23,472 nt of DNA from Gemmatimonadota bacterium (GCA_003221075.1 QHUF01000139.1:1-23472), one strand, 5' to 3'. Counted from the stretch's first letter, positions 1-7,743 are shown. A program made the numbers and translations. Notes: a model not told the origin generated them from the letters alone.

Positions 1-113
1 CTCGTCGACATGCACCGCGTCGTCCGACCCTTTCCGGGGCGCTCCAACAAGGTAGGCGCGTTCAATTGGCGACTTTATGTCAATTAGCTTGCGGATGCGG
101 TCCTCCGGATCGA

Positions 114-157
114 ATGATCAATGATGATTGATCATTGATCAGTGATCATTGATCATT
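114..157. repeat. TGATCA-rich 7-bp tandem repeat
   Basis: Five copies of the palindrome TGATCA start at 115, 129, 136, 143 and 150, the last four at an exact 7-bp period. The left part (114-135) forms a perfect inverted repeat with 9-base arms (ATGATCAAT / ATTGATCAT) around four bases. The block is AT-rich inside a very GC-rich region and ends directly at the stop codon of the lipoprotein gene. It could act as a 3' hairpin or a protein-binding array; no function can be assigned. Confidence 0.8.
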
Positions 158-158
158 A

Positions 159-647
159 TCACGGAATGAGTTTCCTCAGCGGCACCTTGCCGGCATTTTG
201 CAACTGTACCCTACGCTCCCCAATGGGTGTATCCAGTATCACAGCCCCGGTAATCTGATAGGGCAATTCTTGCGACTGCAGCAATGAGCGGGCCGCCGCG
301 CCCACCCCCGCCCACGTAAAACGCACGGGCATGACCACGCGGCTATGGTTTTGCGGGGATAAATCCAAGGGTTTGTCTATAAGGGCTTCCCCGAAATCCG
401 TGCGTGCCAGCTCCAAACCGACTTCGAGCCGTGTGCTACGCAACCGATACTGATTCGGGTTGTACACATCGAACACGAGGTCGAGCGTGCCGCCACTTAA
501 GCCCATGCCGGTGACATTAATTTCCTGGAGCTGGATTTGCGGCTCCTCGAAGGCGAGCGCGTTTCGCAGCGTCGCGCAACTCGCGACGCTCACCAGCACA
601 CCAAGTGCGACGATGCTTCTAGCTTGTTTACCCATAACCGCTAACAT
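159..647 (-). CDS. LEA type 2-like (WHy domain) lipoprotein
   Basis: The product is about 162 residues, with a hydrophobic signal segment (about 10-22) and a lipobox ending VASC at Cys24, so it is probably an exported, lipid-anchored periplasmic protein. The rest resembles the LEA-14/WHy fold: an early 'INVTGMGLSGGTLDLVFDVYNPNQY' type strand pattern containing V-F-D-V-Y-N-P-N, then a beta-rich stretch ending in 'IGERRVQLQNAGKVPL'. Bacterial members are small lipoproteins of unknown cellular role. The start could be the ATG at 647 or the second ATG at 635 (MGKQAR); neither has a clear ribosome site. It is divergent from the regulator at 657 with almost no gap. Confidence 0.75.
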   Translation of the reverse strand: MLAVMGKQARSIVALGVLVSVASCATLRNALAFEEPQIQLQEINVTGMGLSGGTLDLVFDVYNPNQYRLRSTRLEVGLELARTDFGEALIDKPLDLSPQNHSRVVMPVRFTWAGVGAAARSLLQSQELPYQITGAVILDTPIGERRVQLQNAGKVPLRKLIP

Positions 648-656
648 AACGCACCA
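621..656. promoter_or_regulatory. Overlapping divergent -10-like elements
   Basis: The two divergent genes start only 9 bp (or 21 bp) apart, so their promoters must overlap the coding ends. TAACAT (642-647) reads as a -10 on the plus strand and TATGTT (648-643) as a -10 on the minus strand, sharing five bases. Transcripts starting about 7 bp downstream would be nearly leaderless, which fits the lack of Shine-Dalgarno sequences. This is inferred from sequence only. Confidence 0.3.
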
Positions 657-1523
657 ATGGCGACCGAGCCGCTAGTCCTGCTGGCCAACGCTGACAAGTG
701 GTTGACCGAATCGCTCGAGAGCGTGCTGACGCAGAGCGGGTATCGGGTCATGACCACGGCCAAGCGGCAGCAGGTGGTCGAGCTGGCCCGGCGTCACATG
801 CCCGACGGCATCCTGCTCGACCTGGGCCTCGACCAGCGCGCGGGCGACAATATGGCGCTCTGCCGCGCGCTCCGCGCCGACACCGCCGTTTCCCACGCGA
901 CCCCGATCATTCTGATGACCGCCGGCCCGGCGTTGCGCGCGCAGCAGCTCGAGGCGTTGCGTGCCGGCGCGTGGGAGTTGCGCGGCGACCCGCTCGACAT
1001 GGAAGAGCTGATCCTGCGCCTCGGCGTCTATGTCCAGGGGAAGCTCGAGGTCGATCGCCTCGGCGCCGAGGGGCTGGTGGATCGCGCGAGTGGGCTTTAC
1101 AACGATGCGGGGTTGAACCGGCGCTCGGAGGAAATCGCGGCGTTCACCGCGCGGCAGGGTCTCCCGCTCGCCTGCGTCGTGTTTCAACCCGACGATGGCA
1201 CCCTGAGCGCCGGAGCGGCCGACCGTCTGGCGCAGGCGTTCCGGCGAGCGGGCCGCATCTCCGATGCCGTGGGCCGCACCGGTCCTGCCGAGTTTGCCGT
1301 GTTCGCGCCCGCGACCGATGAGACCGGTGCGGAGGGATTGGTCCAGCGCATGACCGACGCAGTGTCGCGCGCTGCCGCCGTGAAGTTGCGCGCGGGCATC
1401 AGCGCATCGCCTGCGACGACCAAGCGCCCGTCGGGAGCTCGGTCCTCCTCCCCCAACCTCCACGAACCTCCACCAACCTCCCCAACGGAATTACTGGATC
1501 GCGCCCGCCACGCGCTGGACTAG
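657..1523 (+). CDS. Response regulator with pseudo-receiver and degenerate GGDEF domain
   Basis: The 288-residue protein has an N-terminal CheY-like receiver (about 5-130) with the phosphoacceptor Asp55 (ILLDLG) and Thr88. The acidic pocket is reduced (LLANAD) and the usual KP lysine is replaced (GDP at 110-112). After a linker the C-terminal half follows a GGDEF fold: 'GLYNDAGLNRR' stands for the usual 'GLxNRRxF', and the active-site loop is GPAEF (209-213) instead of GG[D/E]EF. It should therefore not make c-di-GMP and may act by protein contacts. A proline/serine-rich stretch (255-277) sits in a CT-rich DNA tract. The gene at 9629 is a clear paralogue. Its stop overlaps the stop of the convergent kinase gene. 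Confidence 0.85.
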   Translation: MATEPLVLLANADKWLTESLESVLTQSGYRVMTTAKRQQVVELARRHMPDGILLDLGLDQRAGDNMALCRALRADTAVSHATPIILMTAGPALRAQQLEALRAGAWELRGDPLDMEELILRLGVYVQGKLEVDRLGAEGLVDRASGLYNDAGLNRRSEEIAAFTARQGLPLACVVFQPDDGTLSAGAADRLAQAFRRAGRISDAVGRTGPAEFAVFAPATDETGAEGLVQRMTDAVSRAAAVKLRAGISASPATTKRPSGARSSSPNLHEPPPTSPTELLDRARHALD

Positions 1524-2896
1524 GGCGTGGGCGGCTGCGGTCCGCTAGTGCGGTTGTGTGGTCCGCTGGTACGGTCGGTCGATTGGGCGCCGCTGGTGCG
1601 GTTGGTCGGTTGGGCGCCGCTATTGCGTCGGGCGTGGGTGCCGCTGTTGCGCACGGGATGCGTGCCGCCCGCGCGCCGCGCGACACGCGGGTCTGAACGC
1701 CGGGCGGCGACGGCGGGCAGGTCCAGCTCGAAGTAGAACCGCGTTCCCCAGTCTGTCCGCGACTCGACCTTCAGCTCCGACTTCATCGCCGTCGTCAACT
1801 TGCGGCAAATCGTGAGGCCGAGTCCCGCCTGTGAGAAGAGCTGGCCGCGCCGGCCCGACTCCTTGCGCAACGGTTGGAACAGCGTGGTGATCTTCTCGGA
1901 CGGGATGCCGCGGCCCGAGTCGCGCACCGCGAATTCGATGCGATTCGACCCTTCGCCGCCGATCTCCTGCGCCACGATTTCGACGTAGCCCTTATCCGTA
2001 AACTTCAGCGCATTCGTCGTGAGATTCAGGAGGACTCGGCTCAACGCCACCGGGTAGCCCATGCGCTGGTCGTGCGTCGGCGCGAGCAGGCGGACGGTGA
2101 GATGCTTTTCTTCGGCGATCGGCCGCACGATATCGCGTACCGATTCGAGCATCGCCGTCACGGAGAATGCCGACGGCTCCTGCTCCACCAACTGATCACC
2201 GCCCTGCGTGAACTCGATGATGTCGCTCGCGACCGTCGAGAGCCGGAGCGCGGCGATGTAGATCAGGCCGAGCTGGCGCCGCTGCACGTCGTTGACGGCC
2301 CCGCTTTGCCCGCCCTGCAGCGTCTCGGCGAGGACGAGGATCGACGTCAGCGGCGAGCGGAGATCGTGGGCGACGTCCATGAGCAGCGCCAGCCCGTCGC
2401 GCCCCGACAGCTGCTGGGCGAACGTCTGCGCCCAGTTCGGCTCAATCGTGACGCGCACGCGCTCCATCGCGACGATCAGCGCCAGAAGCTCCGCGTCGGG
2501 CACGCCGAGTTCGCGCCAGCCCTCTACCACTGCGCTGCGCAGCAGCTCGAGCAGGCGGCGGCCCAGCGTGGAGTGGATCCGCGGATCGACTTGTTGCCGG
2601 ACTGGAATGTCGGACGACGTGGAGAACCACGCCTGGTGAGTGGCGGTCGCGACCAGGCCGAGCAGCTCGTGCACTTCATCCTGGCCGGTCGAGCGCGGTC
2701 GCTTGCCCCAGCGCGACAGGACGGCGCGGATCGCGTTCTTGAAGACTTTGCAGGGAACGCAGCGCGCATCCGTGCCAAACGGATGCGGTGGATCGGAGTT
2801 CAGCGGTAGGGGAGGAGCGGGCATCGGCGTAACCAGCTGTGGAGGCACGGGCTTATTACCCGGAGGGGGCAGCCGAGTTTCAGCCGGGTTACTCAC
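1520..2896 (-). CDS. Soluble histidine kinase (paralogue 1)
   Basis: The 458-residue protein has no membrane segment. It carries a HisKA H-box (AHDLRSPLTS, His177), N-box (NLTTNALKF, Asn295), G1 box (DSGRG, 326-330), F box (TLFQPL) and G2 box (GLGL, 358-361), so it should be a catalytically complete cytoplasmic kinase. The GTG start at 2896 overlaps the stop of the upstream regulator by 4 bp (GTGA), indicating translational coupling. The region before the H-box (about 60-160) matches the kinase at 3570-4730 and is probably a sensory or dimerisation region. An N-terminal C-x-x-C (Cys46, Cys49) is absent from the paralogue. The last ~45 residues are an Arg/Ser/Gly/Thr repeat tail. Confidence 0.88.
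   Translation of the reverse strand: MSNPAETRLPPPGNKPVPPQLVTPMPAPPLPLNSDPPHPFGTDARCVPCKVFKNAIRAVLSRWGKRPRSTGQDEVHELLGLVATATHQAWFSTSSDIPVRQQVDPRIHSTLGRRLLELLRSAVVEGWRELGVPDAELLALIVAMERVRVTIEPNWAQTFAQQLSGRDGLALLMDVAHDLRSPLTSILVLAETLQGGQSGAVNDVQRRQLGLIYIAALRLSTVASDIIEFTQGGDQLVEQEPSAFSVTAMLESVRDIVRPIAEEKHLTVRLLAPTHDQRMGYPVALSRVLLNLTTNALKFTDKGYVEIVAQEIGGEGSNRIEFAVRDSGRGIPSEKITTLFQPLRKESGRRGQLFSQAGLGLTICRKLTTAMKSELKVESRTDWGTRFYFELDLPAVAARRSDPRVARRAGGTHPVRNSGTHARRNSGAQPTNRTSGAQSTDRTSGPHNRTSGPQPPTP
1527..1660 (-). repeat. Degenerate ~24-27 bp tandem repeat in kinase tail
   Basis: On the plus strand the motif CCGCTNNTGCG recurs about five times at 24-27 bp spacing. On the coding strand it yields repeated [N/T]-S-G-[A/T/P] units (kinase residues about 415-452). 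The tail lies outside the catalytic domain and is probably disordered. Slippage could change its length. Confidence 0.7.
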
Positions 2897-3525
2897 GGCG
2901 TGATCCACCCCTCGCGAATGGCGTAGCGTACCAGATTGGCGGTGTCGTGCACGTTGAGCTTCTTCATGAGGCGGCCGCGATGAAACTCCGCCGTCTTGAC
3001 GCTGATGTGCAGGACCTCTGCAATCTGTTTCGTCGATTTGCCTTCGCCGACGAGTTGGAGCACCTGCCGCTCGCGCGGGGTGAGGTGCGACCCTTCCTCT
3101 TTCTCCGTTGTCGCGCACACGTCGACGATCGCCTGCGAGGCGCCGGGGCTGACGTACAGCCGCCCGTCACGCACTTCTTCGATCGCGTGAACCAGGTCGT
3201 CGGCGCCCTGGCTTTTCTGCACGAAACCCCGCACGCCGGCCTTCAGGGCTTCGCGCACGAATCGCGCGTCATCGACGCCGGACAACAGGATCACGGTGCA
3301 GTCTGGAGCGATGCGCTGGATTTCGCGGGCGGCATCGACGCCATTGAGGACGGGCATGGCGACGTCCAGAATTGCAACGTCAGGTGCCAGCCGCTGTACG
3401 GCGGCTACCGCAGCCTGGCCGTCCGGCTCGTCGGCGACGACCTCAAGCCCGCGGCGCTCGAGCAGGGCCCGGAGGGCTTGGCGCAGTACAAGATGATCGT
3501 CGGCGAGTACGAGTCGGAGAGGCAT
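2893..3525 (-). CDS. NarL/FixJ-type response regulator (receiver + LuxR HTH)
   Basis: The 210-residue regulator has a standard receiver: acidic pair at residues 9-10 (LADDH), phosphoacceptor Asp54 (AILDVAMP), Ser82 and Lys104. The LuxR-type helix-turn-helix covers about 146-205 (LTPRERQVLQLV...IAEVLHISVKTAEFH). The ATG at 3525 is chosen because the receiver starts immediately there; an in-frame upstream extension looks non-coding. It lies 44 bp after one histidine kinase and overlaps the next by 4 bp, so it is probably the shared target of both kinases. Phosphorylation should drive dimerisation and DNA binding; target genes are unknown. Confidence 0.93.
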   Translation of the reverse strand: MPLRLVLADDHLVLRQALRALLERRGLEVVADEPDGQAAVAAVQRLAPDVAILDVAMPVLNGVDAAREIQRIAPDCTVILLSGVDDARFVREALKAGVRGFVQKSQGADDLVHAIEEVRDGRLYVSPGASQAIVDVCATTEKEEGSHLTPRERQVLQLVGEGKSTKQIAEVLHISVKTAEFHRGRLMKKLNVHDTANLVRYAIREGWITP

Positions 3526-3569
3526 CCTTAATACTTCCGCCTGGGAGGGACTTCCGCAACAACACCCGA

Positions 3570-4730
3570 CTACGAAGGCTTTGCGTGACGCTTGGTTGGT
3601 GCGGGGACGGGGGTGCTGCGCCGTGGCGGGCACGGCGGCAGCTCGAGCACGAACCAGAAGCGCGTGCCCCAGCCGAGGCGGGTCTCGACGCGCAGCTCCG
3701 AGCCCATCGCTTCGACCAGCTTGCGGCAAATCGTCAATCCCAATCCCGTCTGCGAGAACAAGCGTCCCGCCCGACCGTTCACTTTCCGCATCGGATCGAA
3801 CAGCGTCGACACGATCGCGGGGTCGATGCCCCGCCCCGTATCGCGCACGCTGAACTCGATGTGATGCGTGTCCTGATCCAGCGCCACGACCTCGACGTGG
3901 CCCCGATCCGTGAACTTCAGCGCATTCGTGGTGAGGTTGAGCAGCGCGCGACTCAACGCGACGGGGTGACCGAGCCGCTGATCCATGGCGGGCGGCTGGA
4001 GGCGGAGCGCCAGCTGCTTCTCTTCCGCCATCGGTCGCACGATGTCCTGCACCGCCTCGAGTGCGGCCGTCACCGAGAACGGGACGGGCGCGGGCTCCAC
4101 GAAATCATCGCTGCGGCTCACGTCGATGATGTCGCTCGCGACCGAATTCAGTCCCAGCGCCGCCGTGTAGATCAATCCCAGCTGGCGCCGCTGCACGTCG
4201 TTCACTGCGCCGCTCTGGCCGCGTTGCAGCGCCTCGGCAAGAAACAGAATCGACGTCATCGGCGAACGCAGATCGTGCGCGACGCTCCGCAGCAGCTCCA
4301 TCCCATCCGCGCCACGCAGGTGCGTGGCAAACGATTGCTCGACGGGCTGGCGGATCGCAGTGCGCATTTCCTCGATGGCGCGCATCAACGGCGGGAACTC
4401 GCTGTCCGGTGCGCCGCCGTCGTGCCAGCCGCGCACAATCTCCGCGCGCAGCTCGTCCAGCAGCTCGCGTCCGAGGTCGGACCGGAGGCGCGAATCGACC
4501 ACCGGCTCGGGTGTGATCTGCGTCTCCAGGATTCGGGTCGCGAGCGCGATCAAAAGCGCGACAATCGCGGACACGTGTGGCGGGCCTACCACATCCTGCT
4601 TGTAGCGCGCTATGACGCGATCAGCGGCGGCCTCGAGAATTGGCGTCCAAGTTCCAACACGAGCGCCGCGCTCGAAGCGCGTCACTAGGAGAGAGGAAAC
4701 ACCTACAGGCATGACTTGGTGAGCGGGCAT
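3570..4730 (-). CDS. Soluble histidine kinase (paralogue 2)
   Basis: The 386-residue kinase (from ATG 4730) has an H-box (AHDLRSPMTS, His152), N-box (NLTTNALKF, Asn269), G1 (DTGRG, from Asp297), F-like box (TLFDPM) and G2 (GLGL, 329-332). Its closest visible relative is the kinase at 1520-2896: similarity runs from about residue 75 to the end and includes identical blocks such as 'GQSGAVNDVQRRQLGLIY'. It is the first gene of the HK-RR-HK operon. A mildly hydrophobic stretch (about 54-66) is too short for a confident membrane segment. No strong ribosome site decides between starts at 4766 (GTG), 4730 and 4712; the domain content is unaffected. Confidence 0.88.
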   Translation of the reverse strand: MPAHQVMPVGVSSLLVTRFERGARVGTWTPILEAAADRVIARYKQDVVGPPHVSAIVALLIALATRILETQITPEPVVDSRLRSDLGRELLDELRAEIVRGWHDGGAPDSEFPPLMRAIEEMRTAIRQPVEQSFATHLRGADGMELLRSVAHDLRSPMTSILFLAEALQRGQSGAVNDVQRRQLGLIYTAALGLNSVASDIIDVSRSDDFVEPAPVPFSVTAALEAVQDIVRPMAEEKQLALRLQPPAMDQRLGHPVALSRALLNLTTNALKFTDRGHVEVVALDQDTHHIEFSVRDTGRGIDPAIVSTLFDPMRKVNGRAGRLFSQTGLGLTICRKLVEAMGSELRVETRLGWGTRFWFVLELPPCPPRRSTPVPAPTKRHAKPS

Positions 4731-4872
4731 CCGCGCTTTGAGGACTAGGGCTAGGCCTAATATCACATGGCGCGGGGTTGCGCGCTAGCATCGATAAAAC
4801 CCAGTCGTGACCGCACAAAATCGATCCCCGGGCCCTGGGACTGGGGGAAACCCTAGTTTTTGCTAGTACTGC
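4731..4872. other. Palindrome-rich intergenic leader of the kinase operon
   Basis: This gap separates the end of the export gene from the kinase operon and should contain its promoter. It holds five CTAG tetranucleotides (4745, 4751, 4785, 4853, 4863), two ATCGAT palindromes (4790-4795 and 4820-4825), and a 7-bp inverted repeat, CCCAGTC (4800-4806) with GACTGGG (4839-4845). A TGATAT-like -10 is visible on the minus strand near 4760, without a convincing -35. No ORF is supported. Confidence 0.45.
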
Positions 4873-5589
4873 TCAGTGGGCGATCCGAGTAATCGTGAAT
4901 GCGGCGACGGGAATCGAGACGAGGACCGCGAGAATCCGGAACGTGCGCTCGGCATCGCCGCGCCCCGGCACGACGATCCGGTCCGCGGCCCGCAGGTTCA
5001 AGCGATCGATCGAATACGCATGCCCGAGCGCTTGCTGGATCTGCGCGCCACTCCAGATCGTGGTCTTATCGCGCTCGACTCGAATGGCGGTCGCCTTCGC
5101 CCGTTGGGTTAATCCTCCCGCCGCCGTGATCGCGTCACTGACCGGTTGCTCCGGCGCGAGTGCGTAGAATCCGGGTCGCGCGACTTCTCCCTCGACGAGG
5201 ACCGTGACGAGCGTCCGCACCGTCACGACCGGATTGCGCAGGTAGCGCCCGAGTGTCGTTTCCAGGCGCCGTTGCAGCTCGGAGCGCAGCAGTCCGCCCA
5301 GCGAGACGACGCCAATCTGCGGCAGCTGCAGTTCCCGCGTCGGACCGACCGTGAACGTATCCGACAGCAGCGGCTCGTTCTCGACGTGGAGCAGTAAGCG
5401 GTCGCCGGATTGAAAGTCGCCGTTCTCGAGTCGGAGCCGAACGAGGCCGGCCTCCCGGGCAGCGTCGCGCGACTGTTCGAGCCGAGCGAGGTCGGCCTGC
5501 AGCTGCTCGCGCGTCGCGAGCGCGGAGCCGGCTTGCTGCTGCACGGCGAGCAGGGAGATCGAGAGACAATAGACTGAGAGTAGGGCCAT
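4873..5589 (-). CDS. Polysaccharide export protein (Wza-like, Poly_export + SLBB)
   Basis: The 238-residue protein has an N-terminal signal-like hydrophobic segment (1-24) without an obvious lipobox, then a short charged region. A Poly_export domain (about 53-125; 'LENGDFQSGDRLLLHV' ... 'RYLRNPVVTV') and one SLBB domain (about 127-205; 'VLVEGEVARPGFYAL' ... 'ITAAGGLT') follow, with a hydrophobic helix at the C-terminus (about 217-235). The family forms outer-membrane or periplasmic conduits for exopolysaccharide. It is short compared with full Wza (about 380 residues, several SLBB repeats) and may be an accessory subunit. It starts 3 bp after the glmS stop, so it is probably co-transcribed with glmS. 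Confidence 0.85.
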   Translation of the reverse strand: MALLSVYCLSISLLAVQQQAGSALATREQLQADLARLEQSRDAAREAGLVRLRLENGDFQSGDRLLLHVENEPLLSDTFTVGPTRELQLPQIGVVSLGGLLRSELQRRLETTLGRYLRNPVVTVRTLVTVLVEGEVARPGFYALAPEQPVSDAITAAGGLTQRAKATAIRVERDKTTIWSGAQIQQALGHAYSIDRLNLRAADRIVVPGRGDAERTFRILAVLVSIPVAAFTITRIAH

Positions 5590-5592
5590 CGT

Positions 5593-7425
5593 CTATTCCA
5601 CTGTTACGCTCTTGGCCAGGTTGCGGGGGCGATCGACGTCGCAGCCGCGCAGTACTGCAATATGGTAGGCCAGGAGTTGCAGCGGAATAACCGTAATGAT
5701 GGGAGACAGGAGCGGGACAGTCTGAGGAACGCGCAGCTGGTGGCGCACCAGCGTGCCCAGGTCGCCGTTGCCCTCCGTCGTGATGGCCACGATGCGGCCG
5801 CCCCGGGCTTTCACTTCCTGCATGTTGGAGACGACTTTCGGGTACACCTCGTCGTGCGGGGCGACGAACACGACGGGCATCTCGTCGTCGATGAGCGCGA
5901 TGGGTCCATGCTTCATCTCGGCGGCCGGGTACCCCTCGGCATGGATGTAGCTGATCTCTTTCAGCTTGAGGGCGCCTTCCAGCGCGACCGGGAAGTTCAC
6001 GCCGCGCCCGAGGTACAGCGCGTTGCGCACCTCGGCAAACTCCTGCGCCAGCAGCTTGATTTCGGGCTCGAGGGCCAGCGCCCGCGCGACGAGTGCCGGC
6101 AGCTGCGCCAGCCCGCAGACGATATCCTGCCGCTGCTCCAGGGACAGCCCGCGCTCGCGGCCGAGGTACACGCCTAACAGCGCCAGCGCCACGATCTGCG
6201 AGGTGAATGCCTTCGTGGACGCAACGCCGATCTCAGGACCGGCATGCAGGTAGATCCCGCCGTCGCACTCCCGCGCGATCGTGCTGCCCACGACGTTGAC
6301 CAATCCGATGACGCGCGACCCGAGGGCGCGGGCCGCCCGCATCGCCTCGAGCGTGTCCGCGGTCTCTCCCGACTGCGAGATCGCGATCGTGAGCGTACCG
6401 GGCAGCGGAATCGGCCGCCGGTAGCGGTACTCGGACGCGTACTCGACGGTCACCGGAATCTGGGTCAGGCTCTCGAGGATGTGCCGGCCCACGAGCCCGG
6501 AATGCCACGACGTTCCGCACGCGACGATCGTGATGTGGCGGATGGCGGCGCAGTCCGCGGGGGTCAGGTTGAGCCCGTTGAGCCGCGCCACACCCTCGTC
6601 GAACACGAGGCGGCCGCGCAGCGTGGCCCGCACGGTCTCGGGCTGCTCGCTGATCTCCTTCTGCATGAAATGCGCGTAACCGTTCAGCTCGATCGCCTCG
6701 AGATCCCACGTCACGTCGTTCACCTCGCGCAGCAGCACGTGCGATTCGCGATCGATCACGTGATAGCCGCCCGGCGTGAGCACGGCGATGTCGCCATCGT
6801 CGAGGTGCACGATGGACCGCGTGTACTCGAGGATCGCGGCGGCGTCGGAGGCGACGAAATATTCGCCGTCGCCGATGCCCAGCAGCACGGGCGATCCCTG
6901 CCGCGCCACGACGATCTTCTGGGGATCGTCGGCGGAGATGACCGCCAGGCCGTACGTGCCGACCACGTCCTCGAGCGCCGTGATCACGCGCGCCTCGAGC
7001 GTGTCGCCCGGCGCGTCCTCGATCAGGTGGGCGAGCGTCTCCGTGTCCGTCTCGGTCCTGAACGTGTGGCCGGCCCGTTCGAGTGCGGCGCGCAGCGCAT
7101 CGGCGTTCTCGATGATGCCGTTGTGCACGAGGGCGAGGCGCTCGCCACAGTCCGCGTGCGGGTGCGCGTTACGTGTCGTCGGCGGTCCGTGCGTGGCCCA
7201 GCGCGTGTGCGCGATGCCGCAAAAGCCGGGCGCGGGCTGGCGCGCGATCAGCGCCTGGAGATCCGGCACACGACCCGCGAGCTTGCGCGTGTCGATGCGG
7301 TCCTCGGTCTGGACCGCGATGCCGGCGGAGTCGTACCCGCGATACTCGAGGCGGCCGAGCCCGCGCACGAGAATCGGCGCGACGCTGCGCGCGCCACTGC
7401 CCGTGTAGCCGATGATCCCGCACAT
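5593..7425 (-). CDS. glmS: Glutamine-fructose-6-phosphate aminotransferase (isomerizing)
   Basis: A full-length 610-residue GlmS. It starts MCGIIGYTG, where Cys2 becomes the N-terminal nucleophile of the class-II glutamine amidotransferase domain (about 2-220). Two SIS sugar-isomerase domains follow (about 285-430 and 455-590; CGTSWHS, SQSGETADT motifs), and the end is the hallmark DVDRPRNLAKSVTVE. It makes glucosamine-6-phosphate for UDP-GlcNAc, needed for the cell wall and amino-sugar polysaccharides. The ATG is supported by an AGGAG about 10 bases upstream. Its position just before an export gene and after a deacetylase points to a second role in exopolysaccharide precursor supply. No glmS ribozyme-like leader was recognised. 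Confidence 0.98.
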   Translation of the reverse strand: MCGIIGYTGSGARSVAPILVRGLGRLEYRGYDSAGIAVQTEDRIDTRKLAGRVPDLQALIARQPAPGFCGIAHTRWATHGPPTTRNAHPHADCGERLALVHNGIIENADALRAALERAGHTFRTETDTETLAHLIEDAPGDTLEARVITALEDVVGTYGLAVISADDPQKIVVARQGSPVLLGIGDGEYFVASDAAAILEYTRSIVHLDDGDIAVLTPGGYHVIDRESHVLLREVNDVTWDLEAIELNGYAHFMQKEISEQPETVRATLRGRLVFDEGVARLNGLNLTPADCAAIRHITIVACGTSWHSGLVGRHILESLTQIPVTVEYASEYRYRRPIPLPGTLTIAISQSGETADTLEAMRAARALGSRVIGLVNVVGSTIARECDGGIYLHAGPEIGVASTKAFTSQIVALALLGVYLGRERGLSLEQRQDIVCGLAQLPALVARALALEPEIKLLAQEFAEVRNALYLGRGVNFPVALEGALKLKEISYIHAEGYPAAEMKHGPIALIDDEMPVVFVAPHDEVYPKVVSNMQEVKARGGRIVAITTEGNGDLGTLVRHQLRVPQTVPLLSPIITVIPLQLLAYHIAVLRGCDVDRPRNLAKSVTVE

Positions 7426-7426
7426 A

Positions 7427-7564
7427 TCAGCTCTTCTCCTGTCGCACGACGCGCAGCGCGCGCGGCGGGGTGGTCGACGATTCCGGATCGGTGGGAGGCG
7501 TCAGCAAGCGGCACGGGATGCGCGGGGGCGCGCCGTGGCTCGCCGTCTCCCGAGCGCGTTTCAC
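7427..7564 (-). CDS. Possible short ORF or gene remnant upstream of glmS
   Basis: A reading frame of about 45 codons (from GTG 7564) ends in TGA only one base before the glmS ATG. Its third codon positions are strongly GC-rich, as in real genes nearby, and the proline/arginine-rich product (ending RALRVVRQEKS) has no recognisable domain. It could be a short leader peptide coupled to glmS, or the 3' remnant of a gene whose 5' part was replaced by the adjacent repeat copy. A competing frame opening at the ATG 7580 (MDCRSCETRS...) runs into glmS out of frame and looks less coding-like. Confidence 0.25.
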   Translation of the reverse strand: MKRARETASHGAPPRIPCRLLTPPTDPESSTTPPRALRVVRQEKS

Positions 7565-7580
7565 AGCTACGACAGTCCAT

Positions 7581-7743
7581 GCCGCTGGCCTTCTCAAATT
7601 CCGGGCCGTTGCCGGCCACGCCCCGCGCGGAACGCCAAATCGCGGACGGCGCCGCACTTACGTCCCGCGCCGGCGACCGAGCCCTCGCGCATCGTGACTC
7701 GCCGCATCGGCCGGGCCGCTCGGCTGTGGTTGGGCTGCATCAG
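7581..7743 (-). repeat. ~163-bp direct repeat, copy 1
   Basis: The segment matches 9311-9472 in the same orientation, at roughly 85% identity by eye. On the minus strand it begins at the deacetylase stop codon and ends exactly before a start-like ATG (7580). It contains a ribosome-site-like GAGAAGG near its end. Internally a conserved stem CGGCGC/GCGCCG encloses a loop with GTAAGT, followed by CGATTTGGCG. It looks like a duplicated promoter/leader module. Confidence 0.8.

Noticed and set aside
3372..4688. Long plus-strand open frame opposite the second histidine kinase
   Set aside because: Arg/His/Gln-rich translation without domains, lying antisense to a kinase with all catalytic boxes; it is a high-GC shadow frame.
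4766..4780. TGGCGCGGGGTTGC as a sigma54 promoter
   Set aside because: The GG to GC spacing is 9 instead of 10 and no plus-strand gene follows.
7426..7743. glmS ribozyme or JUMPstart/ops-type element upstream of glmS
   Set aside because: No matching conserved core was recognised; the region is explained by the repeat copy and a short frame.
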